From NCBI RefSeq assembly GCF_027066465.1, contig NZ_JAMONU010000003.1:1-19565 (forward strand): DNA of 19,565 nt, written 5' to 3'. Each line of letters begins with the position of its first letter. Within the stretch, counting starts at the first letter, position 1. Both the position numbers and the translations under genes were made by a program. The DNA comes from Thermococcus sp. (GTDB lineage Archaea > Methanobacteriota_B > Thermococci > Thermococcales > Thermococcaceae). Below the pieces are notes generated by a model. It was given only the letters and a program-made list of their open reading frames with translations, was not told the origin of the DNA and ran no database searches. Of the stretch, positions 14,062 to 19,565 are shown one piece after another.

Positions 14062-15228
14062 TCAGCCCTTTGTCCAGTAGTCCTTCTCCTCGACCATCGC
14101 CCTTATCATATCGTCCTCGTCCCTGAACATCGTCCGCCTTGATGGGTTCTGCATGCCGTAGAACTCCATGAACGGGCTGGGTCTCCTTTTGAAGGGGTAG
14201 TAGAGGTATATCGCCGCAAGCGTCCTGTATGCTTCTGCCATCTCGCTGACGACTCCCGCTGAAACGCCCTCGGCGTAGTGGTAGACCGCTATCGCTTTGC
14301 TCACGCCAACGAGGTTGAAGTCCCTCTCCACGAGCTGTCTCCTCAGTATCTCGGTGGCCTGCTCTATGTCCTCTCTCTCAAGCTCGTCCACTTCATCTCC
14401 GTCAAGGAGGTGCTTTATCCTGATTTTCTTCACGTTTGGATTCTTGGCCACTTGATTGTCGTACTCAGCCACGACCCACCAGTCGTCTAAAGCCCCGGGG
14501 TCGAGAACGGTAAAGTGCTCGCTCAGCTTGGTGTAGAACCCCCTGACGCGGGTGTAGTACTCCTCCTCGTGGCCGGTCATCGGGTAGCTGAGGTACACGA
14601 GGGGCTTCTCCTTCTCCCTGAATATCAGGTCGAGGAAGACCTCCGGCGGGTGCCTTATGCCGAACTGGAGGACGTACCGGACGTTTATTCCCTCCTTCTT
14701 GAGTTCGTGTATCAGGGTCTTGACGTGGTTTATGGCATCTTCACGCCACATGACGAGGGTGGTCAGCTTTATGTTGTCCGGGTCGTTACCGAAGCGTTCG
14801 AACCAGTCCGGGTCATTGATTATCCTCCTTCTTACCGAGAGCACGTCGTCGAGGACTATTATCACCCTGTTGGGCTTGAGGAGCTTGAGGTTGCTGAGTG
14901 TAAAACCTATAACGCTTCCGCTCCCCCAGCGGAAGAGGCTCGGTGTCGAAACGAGGTGGAACCTTTTGTCGCTCTCCTCTATCTCGGCCCGAATCCTCTC
15001 AAAGGCCTCGTCGCGGATTTCGTTCATCAGGTCTTGATGGCTTATCGCAAAGTCTAGGACGTTCTTCCGGGTTATCTTTACACCCTTCTCTTTTCCAACT
15101 TCCCTGAGATACTCGAAGACGTGGTAGTAGGCGTAGCTTTTCTCCCCAGCATTCTTTAGGGCTTCACTGACGTATTCATCCCTTCCGTTGAGGGGTGGAC
15201 CGGTTAGGAGTATTACTTCGCCTCTCAT
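14062..15228 (-). CDS. P-loop-like domain fused to a nucleoside deoxyribosyltransferase-like domain, function unknown
   Basis: The 388-residue protein appears to have two domains. The N-terminal part (about 1-215) begins EVILLTGPPLNGRDEY, a Walker-A-like loop in which the usual GK(S/T) is replaced by GRD. It continues with kinase-like elements (HLVSTPSLFRWGSG; RVIIVLDDVLSVRRRI, a Walker-B-like DD). The C-terminal part (about 218-365) begins KPLVYLSYPMTGHEEE and contains DDWWVVAEYDN and SKAIAVYHYAEGVSAGVVSEMAEAY; that layout resembles nucleoside 2-deoxyribosyltransferase folds, with the GxxSE glutamate as the likely key residue. ATG 15228 has GTGAT six bases upstream. The gene diverges from psmB over a shared TATA region. 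Both domain calls are from motif shape only, and I name no function. Confidence 0.7.
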   Translation of the reverse strand: MRGEVILLTGPPLNGRDEYVSEALKNAGEKSYAYYHVFEYLREVGKEKGVKITRKNVLDFAISHQDLMNEIRDEAFERIRAEIEESDKRFHLVSTPSLFRWGSGSVIGFTLSNLKLLKPNRVIIVLDDVLSVRRRIINDPDWFERFGNDPDNIKLTTLVMWREDAINHVKTLIHELKKEGINVRYVLQFGIRHPPEVFLDLIFREKEKPLVYLSYPMTGHEEEYYTRVRGFYTKLSEHFTVLDPGALDDWWVVAEYDNQVAKNPNVKKIRIKHLLDGDEVDELEREDIEQATEILRRQLVERDFNLVGVSKAIAVYHYAEGVSAGVVSEMAEAYRTLAAIYLYYPFKRRPSPFMEFYGMQNPSRRTMFRDEDDMIRAMVEEKDYWTKG

Positions 15229-15255
15229 ATTGTATCACTGGAGTAACTTCGACGA

Positions 15256-15271
15256 AACCTTTAAATACCCT
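15256..15271. promoter_or_regulatory. Shared symmetrical TATA region between psmB and the P-loop/NDT gene
   Basis: AAACCTTTAAATACCC reads as BRE-TATA on the plus strand (start near 15287 for psmB, leader about 40 bases). Its complement GGGTATTTAAAGG reads as TATA on the minus strand (start near 15237 for the divergent gene, leader about ten bases). I see no second TATA in the 99-base gap, so TBP bound here may serve both directions. Confidence 0.5.
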
Positions 15272-15327
15272 TTCCCCAAGCCCGATTCAGGATTCTTCTA
15301 TTCTAACAATCTCAAGGGGTGTTGTAG

Positions 15328-15936
15328 TTGGTCGAGAAGCTGAAGGGGACCACTACCGTCGGCGTAGTCTGTCGGGACGGAGTAGTGCTAGCGGCCGACA
15401 GGAGGGCATCGCTCGGCAACATGGTGCTTTCAGAGGGAGTAACCAAGGTGTTCCAGATAGACGAGCACCTCGCCTTGGCAGGGGCTGGAAGCGTTGGGGA
15501 CATACTGAGCATTGTCAGGCTTCTCCGCGCTGAAGCAAAGCTTTACAGGGCGAGGGTTGGAAGGGAGATGAGCGTTAAGGCGCTGGCGACGCTCACGGCG
15601 AACATACTTCACGGAAGCCGCTTCATGCCTTACTTCGGCTGGTTTCTGATTGCCGGCTACGACGAGAAGCCGGGGCTGTTCTCAATAGACATGGCTGGTG
15701 GTGTAACCGAGGACAGGTTTACAGCCGCCGGCTCGGGGATGGAGTTCGCCTTCTCGGTCCTTGAGGAGAACTACCGCGATGACCTCTCCTTGGAGGATGG
15801 AATAAGGCTCGCCCTGAAGGCGATAAAGGTCGCAACAAGGAGGGACGTTTTCACCGGGGGTGGTGTTACCCTAGTTACCGTGACGGAGAAAGGCTACCGC
15901 GAGTGGAGCGAGGAGGAACTCAAAGCACTGTTCTGA
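15328..15936 (+). CDS. psmB: Proteasome beta subunit (threonine protease)
   Basis: The beta subunit forms the two inner, proteolytic rings of the 20S core; peptide bonds are cut by the N-terminal threonine exposed after self-processing. The 202-residue precursor has a short propeptide ending in K-G before TTTVGVV, so the mature chain begins at T8. In mature numbering T1, D17 (LAADRR) and K33 (GVTKVFQ) are all present, as is the late SGMEFAFSVLE block with GSG. The start is TTG 15328, supported by GGGGTG six bases upstream; no ATG or GTG nearby fits. The downstream aCPSF1 gene begins about 10 bases after the stop, so the two are probably co-transcribed. Thermococcus species often carry two beta subunits; this window shows one. 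Confidence 0.96.
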   Translation: MVEKLKGTTTVGVVCRDGVVLAADRRASLGNMVLSEGVTKVFQIDEHLALAGAGSVGDILSIVRLLRAEAKLYRARVGREMSVKALATLTANILHGSRFMPYFGWFLIAGYDEKPGLFSIDMAGGVTEDRFTAAGSGMEFAFSVLEENYRDDLSLEDGIRLALKAIKVATRRDVFTGGGVTLVTVTEKGYREWSEEELKALF

Positions 15937-15946
15937 GGTGATGGCG

Positions 15947-17893
15947 TTGATTCGAAGGGAAACCCACGTTGACGAGATACTCAAGGAGATTCGAGAGGTT
16001 ATAGCCCAGATGGTTCCACCGAACGCGAGGATAACAGACGTTGAGTTCGAAGGGCCGGAGCTCGTAATCTACACCAAGAACCCGGAGGCAATAATGAAGG
16101 ATGGGGAGCTCATCAGAAATCTCGCAAAGGTTCTTAAAAAGAGAATAAGCGTTCGTCCTGACCCCGACATTTTGCTCCCGCCGGAGAAGGCCGAAGAGAT
16201 GATTAAAGAGCTGGTTCCCAGTGAGGCGGAAATAACGAACATAAGCTTCGACCCCTCCGTCGGCGAGGTTCTCATAGAGGCCAAGAAGCCCGGTCTCGTC
16301 ATCGGTAAGAACGGCGAGACGCTTCGCCTAATCACGCAGAAGGTCCACTGGGCACCGAGGGTCGTCAGAACTCCTCCGCTCCAGAGCCAGACAATTTACT
16401 CGATAAGGCAGATTCTCCAGACAGAGAGCAAGGACAGGAGGAGGTTCCTGAGGCACGTCGGTAGGAACATCTACCGCAAGTCCGAATACAAGAGCAGGTG
16501 GATTAGGATTACCGGGTTGGGTGGCTTCCGCGAGGTTGGAAGGAGTGCCCTCTTGGTTCAGACCGATGAAAGCTACGTTCTCGTTGATTTCGGTGTGAAC
16601 ATAGCCGCGATGAAAGACCCGCTCAAAGCCTTCCCGCACTTCGACGCTCCAGAATTCCGCTACGTCCTCGACGAGGGCCTTCTCGACGCGATAATCATAA
16701 CCCACGCTCACCTCGACCACAGCGGAATGCTCCCGTACCTCTTCCGCTACAAGCTCTTTGACGGGCCGATTTACACAACTCCCCCAACGAGGGATTTGAT
16801 GACCCTCCTCCAGCAGGACTTCATTGAGATTCAGCACATGAACGGCCTCGAACCGCTGTACAGGCCCAGGGACATAAAGGAGGTCATAAAGCACACCATA
16901 ACCCTTGACTACGGAGAGGTCCGCGACATAGCCCCTGACATAAGGCTGACCCTTCACAACGCCGGGCATATACTCGGCTCGGCAATAGTTCACCTCCACA
17001 TCGGCAACGGGCTTCACAACATAGCGGTAACCGGCGACTTCAAGTTCATCCCGACGAGGCTCTTCGAGCCGGCAGTAAGCAGGTTCCCGCGCCTTGAGAC
17101 CCTCGTTATGGAGTCCACCTACGGCGGAAGCAACGACTACCAGATGCCCCGTGAGGAGGCCGAGAAGAAGCTCATAGAGGTCATAAGGGAAACAATCAAG
17201 CGCGGCGGAAAGGTTCTCATCCCGGCGATGGCAGTCGGTAGGGCGCAGGAGATAATGATGGTTCTCGAAGAGTACGCGCGCGTTGGAGGTATAGAGGTTC
17301 CGATTTACCTCGACGGAATGATTTGGGAAGCGACGGCAATCCACACGGCTTACCCGGAGTACCTCAGCAAGAGCCTCCGCGAGCAGATACTCCACGAGGG
17401 CTACAACCCGTTCCTCAACCCCATATTCAAGAGCGTTGCCAACTCGCGCGAGAGGCAGGACATCATCGACAGCGGAGAACCCGCGATAATCATAGCTACC
17501 TCGGGCATGCTCGTCGGCGGACCGAGCGTCGAGTACTTCAAGCAGCTCGCCCCGGACGAGAAGAACAGCATAATCTTCGTCAGCTATCAGGCGGAGGGAA
17601 CGCTTGGAAGGCAGGTGCAGAGGGGCCTGCGCGAGATACCTCTGGTTGGCGAGGACGGCAGAACCGAGGTCGTTCAGGTCAACATGCAGGTTCACACCAT
17701 AGACGGCTTCTCAGGTCACGCCGACAGGAGGGAGCTTATAAGCTATGTCGCGAAGGTCAGGCCGAGACCGGAGCGCGTGATAACGGTTCACGGGGAGGCC
17801 CACAAGTGCTCCGACCTTTCAACGAGCATACACAGGAAGTTCAACATAAGAACCGCCGCGCCACAGAACCTCGATGCGATAAGGCTGAGGTGA
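15947..17893 (+). CDS. aCPSF1, KH-domain beta-CASP ribonuclease and transcription termination factor
   Basis: aCPSF1 (FttA) is the archaeal homologue of CPSF73. It cleaves nascent RNA at U-rich 3' ends and drives termination. The 648-residue protein has an N-terminal KH pair (about 1-145, with GLVIGKNGETLRLI). The metallo-beta-lactamase core has VLVDFGVN, the zinc motif HAHLDHSG at about 253-260, HNAGHILGSAIVH and AVTGDFKF. The beta-CASP part has ESTYGGSN, AVGRAQEIM, TSGMLVGGPSVEYF, SGHADRREL and VHGEAHKC. TTG 15947 is chosen because GAGGTGAT lies four bases before it. ATG 15941 and GTG 15938 are in frame but sit inside that ribosome site. It follows psmB by 10 bases. Confidence 0.95.
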   Translation: MIRRETHVDEILKEIREVIAQMVPPNARITDVEFEGPELVIYTKNPEAIMKDGELIRNLAKVLKKRISVRPDPDILLPPEKAEEMIKELVPSEAEITNISFDPSVGEVLIEAKKPGLVIGKNGETLRLITQKVHWAPRVVRTPPLQSQTIYSIRQILQTESKDRRRFLRHVGRNIYRKSEYKSRWIRITGLGGFREVGRSALLVQTDESYVLVDFGVNIAAMKDPLKAFPHFDAPEFRYVLDEGLLDAIIITHAHLDHSGMLPYLFRYKLFDGPIYTTPPTRDLMTLLQQDFIEIQHMNGLEPLYRPRDIKEVIKHTITLDYGEVRDIAPDIRLTLHNAGHILGSAIVHLHIGNGLHNIAVTGDFKFIPTRLFEPAVSRFPRLETLVMESTYGGSNDYQMPREEAEKKLIEVIRETIKRGGKVLIPAMAVGRAQEIMMVLEEYARVGGIEVPIYLDGMIWEATAIHTAYPEYLSKSLREQILHEGYNPFLNPIFKSVANSRERQDIIDSGEPAIIIATSGMLVGGPSVEYFKQLAPDEKNSIIFVSYQAEGTLGRQVQRGLREIPLVGEDGRTEVVQVNMQVHTIDGFSGHADRRELISYVAKVRPRPERVITVHGEAHKCSDLSTSIHRKFNIRTAAPQNLDAIRLR

Positions 17894-17910
17894 TTTTTCC
17901 TCCAATTTTT
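17894..17910 (+). terminator. T-rich terminator after aCPSF1
   Basis: TTTTTCC then AATTTTT immediately follow the stop codon and precede a new TATA box, so the psmB-aCPSF1 unit probably ends here. Confidence 0.45.
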
Positions 17911-17926
17911 GAGAAAGGTTTTAAAG
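17911..17926 (+). promoter_or_regulatory. BRE/TATA promoter of the small membrane protein-rpiA operon
   Basis: GAGAAAGGTTTTAAAG has BRE then TATA, with a predicted start near 17948, about 12 bases before GTG 17960 and just at the ribosome site GGTGA. Confidence 0.6.
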
Positions 17927-17959
17927 TTCCCTTCCTCAAGAGGGCCTTAGGTGAAAGGG

Positions 17960-18328
17960 GTGAAGCTGGCAATTGAATACAAGTTTTCGCTCACCGTTTA
18001 CCTGTGGGGCGTTATAACAGGGATAATCAGCGGAGTCCTCTCTGCGAAGTTCAGTGCCGGCTGGCTTGTGGGCTTTCTCCTATACCTCCTACTTGACAAG
18101 TTCGTTCTGGCAGTCATTAAGGAACTGCCCCCAGACGTTCCGGACGAGAGGGCGATACTGAGGAAGGCGTTCTGGGGCTGGCTGTTGTTCTGGCTGTACT
18201 TCACGATGCTCAGCTACTCCCTCGTCATCAACTTCACGCCCGTTTGCTACTCAAACCAGAGCCTTCTATACAAGATGGTCCACAGCGGCAACGCGAGCAT
18301 AAGCTGTCAGTTCAACATCACGAGGTGA
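17960..18328 (+). CDS. Small membrane protein with a cysteine- and sequon-bearing tail, unrecognised
   Basis: The 122-residue product has three hydrophobic segments: VYLWGVITGIISGVLS, WLVGFLLYLLLDKFVLAVI and WGWLLFWLYFTMLSYSLVI. A charged loop (KELPPDVPDERAILRK) separates the second and third. The last 35 residues are polar, with two cysteines and four N-X-S/T sequons (NFT, NQS, NAS, NIT), so the tail is probably outside the cell and perhaps disulphide-linked. GTG 17960 is preferred over GTG 17951 because AGGTGA lies five bases upstream. The stop is four bases before rpiA, so the two genes share a message; a functional link to rpiA is not evident. I recognise no family. Confidence 0.78.
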   Translation: MKLAIEYKFSLTVYLWGVITGIISGVLSAKFSAGWLVGFLLYLLLDKFVLAVIKELPPDVPDERAILRKAFWGWLLFWLYFTMLSYSLVINFTPVCYSNQSLLYKMVHSGNASISCQFNITR

Positions 18329-18332
18329 TTGT

Positions 18333-19022
18333 ATGAACGTGGAGGATATGAAAAAGGCCGTGGCGAAGGAGGCCCTAAGGCTCGTTGAGGACGAAATGGT
18401 CATAGGCTTGGGAACCGGTTCGACGACCGCGTACTTCATCAGGTACCTCGGGAAGCTCATCATGGATGGTGAACTTGAGGACGTTTACGGCGTTCCAACG
18501 TCCTACCAGGCGAGGCTTCTCGCAATAGAGTCCGGCGTTCCTGTTGTGAGCCTCGACGAGGTGGATGCGATAGACCTGGCCGTCGACGGGGCCGACGAGG
18601 TTGACCCGCACATGAACCTCATAAAAGGCAGGGGGGCCGCGCTGACCATGGAGAAAATAGTTGAGTACAGGGCGGGTATGTTCGTTGTCCTCGTCGATGA
18701 GAGCAAGCTCGTCGAGTACCTCGGACAGAAAATGCCCGTTCCGATAGAGGTTATTCCCGCCGCTTGGCGTGCAATAGCGGAGGAAATAGAGGTCTTTAAT
18801 GCGAGCGCAGAACTCAGAATGGCAAGTAAAAAAGATGGGCCTGTCGTTACCGAAAACGGTAACTTCATACTTGACGCGAGGTTCCATCGCATAGAGGACC
18901 CGCTCGACCTTGAGATAGAACTCAACAACATTCCGGGCGTTGTCGAGAACGGTATCTTCGCCGACATAGCGGACTTGGTTCTTGTAGGAACCGGAGACGG
19001 CGTCAAAAAGATGGAGCGCTGA
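18333..19022 (+). CDS. rpiA: Ribose-5-phosphate isomerase A
   Basis: RpiA interconverts ribose 5-phosphate and ribulose 5-phosphate. In Thermococcales, which lack a full oxidative pentose phosphate pathway, it works with the ribulose monophosphate route to supply ribose for nucleotides. The 229-residue length matches the family. Visible motifs are the phosphate loop VIGLGTGSTTAYFI (about 23-36), VPTSYQARLLA, the catalytic-region DLAVDGADEVD (about 82-92) and the lysine-glutamate block KGRGAALTMEKIV (about 99-111), then VLVGTGDGVK at the end. ATG 18333 has GAGGTGATT six bases upstream. It is the second gene of a two-gene operon. Confidence 0.96.
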   Translation: MNVEDMKKAVAKEALRLVEDEMVIGLGTGSTTAYFIRYLGKLIMDGELEDVYGVPTSYQARLLAIESGVPVVSLDEVDAIDLAVDGADEVDPHMNLIKGRGAALTMEKIVEYRAGMFVVLVDESKLVEYLGQKMPVPIEVIPAAWRAIAEEIEVFNASAELRMASKKDGPVVTENGNFILDARFHRIEDPLDLEIELNNIPGVVENGIFADIADLVLVGTGDGVKKMER

Positions 19023-19035
19023 ATTTCTCCCCTCC

Positions 19036-19049
19036 TAAAAATTTATAAA
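19036..19049 (+). promoter_or_regulatory. TATA promoter of tRNA-Leu
   Basis: TAAAAATTTATAAA lies about 37-50 bases before the tRNA 5' end. It predicts a start near 19071 and a short 5' leader for RNase P to remove. Confidence 0.6.
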
Positions 19050-19085
19050 CTCCTCAAACCCTCAACTTCTCGGAGAGCCCTCCGC

Positions 19086-19173
19086 GCGGGGGTTGCCGAG
19101 CCTGGTCAAAGGCGGTGGACTCAAGATCCACTCCCGTAGGGGTTCCGGGGTTCAAATCCCCGCCCCCGCACCA
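19086..19173 (+). tRNA. tRNA-Leu (CAA)
   Basis: The 88 bases fold as a class II tRNA. The acceptor stem GCGGGGG pairs with CCCCCGC, followed by A and an encoded CCA. The anticodon stem GTGGA/TCCAC encloses CTCAAGA, giving anticodon CAA, which reads UUG. The long variable arm TCCCGTAGGGGTT is typical of leucine tRNAs, and the T arm is CGGGG-TTCAAAT-CCCCG. There is no intron. A perfect hairpin begins at the very next base after CCA. Confidence 0.97.
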
Positions 19174-19565
19174 GAAACTTTGCTGGGCAAAGTTTCATCA
19201 AAGGTTTGTGATTCCTTTTGAGGAACAGTTTTTAAGTGGATTTCTTTTTGAGTTGCTCCTTTGAAGGGATGAACTCCTTTAAAAGCGTCTTTTAAAGGGG
19301 GTTCAAGTGTTTTTGCGCTCCGAAGGAGTGCAGTTCAAACAGAACCCGCGTGAAAAAGGGCGTATTTTAAAAAATTCAACCTTTAGGAGCCGGTTTAGAG
19401 TTTAAAATTCCTAAAATAGGAATCACGAGCTTTTGGTGAAGCTTTTCCAAAAGCTTCAGCGCTGGCGGAAGATTAAGTGCTTTTTAGAAGTGCAAATTTT
19501 AGAAAGGGTTTCTACTGAATTTGCTCTGTTAATCAGTGTTTCACTCCACAAAGGCGCCCGAAGGG
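19174..19565. other. Hairpin-dense noncoding element downstream of tRNA-Leu
   Basis: No supported gene lies in this 392-base stretch, but it is full of inverted repeats. Perfect arms: 19174-19183 with 19187-19196 (10 bp, 3-base loop); 19276-19285 with 19289-19298 (10 bp, loop CGT), extended by TGAAC 19270-19274 with GTTCA 19301-19305; 19407-19413 with 19417-19423 (7 bp, loop AAA); 19428-19436 with 19447-19455 (9 bp), in competition with 19438-19446 with 19449-19457 (9 bp); 19492-19498 with 19518-19524 (7 bp) around 19500-19505 with 19509-19514 (6 bp), enclosed by GATTAA 19471-19476 with TTAATC 19529-19534. 19315-19321 with 19325-19331 is 7 bp including one G-T pair. CCC-GAA-GGG at the window edge starts another. 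It could be a structured RNA or a dispersed repeat; it is cut by the window end. Confidence 0.7.

Noticed and set aside
16328..17695. Long open frame of 455 codons on the minus strand
   Set aside because: It lies wholly antisense to aCPSF1, whose family motifs are unmistakable. It shows no domain of its own and arises from the GC-rich codon pattern of the real gene.
19174..19565. CRISPR array or insertion sequence ends
   Set aside because: The hairpins differ from one another in sequence and are not at regular spacing; there is no transposase and no pair of matching terminal inverted repeats in view.

Overview
The window looks like a piece of chromosome from a hyperthermophilic euryarchaeon of the order Thermococcales, most likely Thermococcus. 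The gene content is archaeal: an RNase P Rpp30 subunit, proteasome beta with its threonine-protease propeptide, a KH/beta-CASP termination factor, TrpB2, NikR, RqcH and a GH57 branching enzyme with a helix-hairpin-helix tail. Promoters have BRE/TATA boxes, ribosome sites read GAGGTGAT, and GTG and TTG starts are common. From memory, the order resembles the T. kodakarensis stretch around TK1426-TK1444 (psmB, aCPSF1, gdh, branching enzyme); I could not check this.

Layout. 1-1791 (+): the end of a probable exosome-associated RNA-binding protein, RNase P component 3, and a DUF389 membrane protein. 1800-3128 (-): trpB2, preceded by a 333-base leader with three 23-base direct repeats downstream of a good TATA box. 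3462-4695 (-): two unrecognised genes, the second an anchored exported protein rich in N-glycosylation sequons. They diverge from nikR (4778-5194, +) across an 82-base gap holding a compound dyad. 5191-7143 (-): the ribosome-rescue factor RqcH, whose stop overlaps that of nikR. 7184-7435 (-): a small membrane protein. 7563-9665 (+): the GH57 branching enzyme. 9662-12118 (-): an NSS sodium symporter, a 36-residue membrane peptide between it and the next gene, and a membrane protein of unknown function.

12119-12712 is a long intergenic region. It holds the transporter promoter with a perfect inverted repeat at the predicted transcript start, a candidate C/D box guide RNA, an upstream dyad, three spaced GAAAATTT words, and the textbook gdh promoter. 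Then come gdh (+), a P-loop plus deoxyribosyltransferase-like fusion protein (-) that shares a symmetrical TATA region with psmB, psmB-aCPSF1 (+), a small membrane protein with rpiA (+), and tRNA-Leu(CAA). The last 392 bases hold no gene but a dense run of hairpins starting at the base after the tRNA CCA.

Most genes are housekeeping: RNA processing and termination, protein quality control (proteasome, RqcH), amino-acid metabolism (GDH, TrpB2, amino-acid symporter), glycogen branching and ribose phosphate supply. The least explained material is the hairpin field at the right end, the NSS operon's tiny peptide, the trpB2 leader repeats, the P-loop/NDT fusion and the candidate sRNA upstream of gdh.
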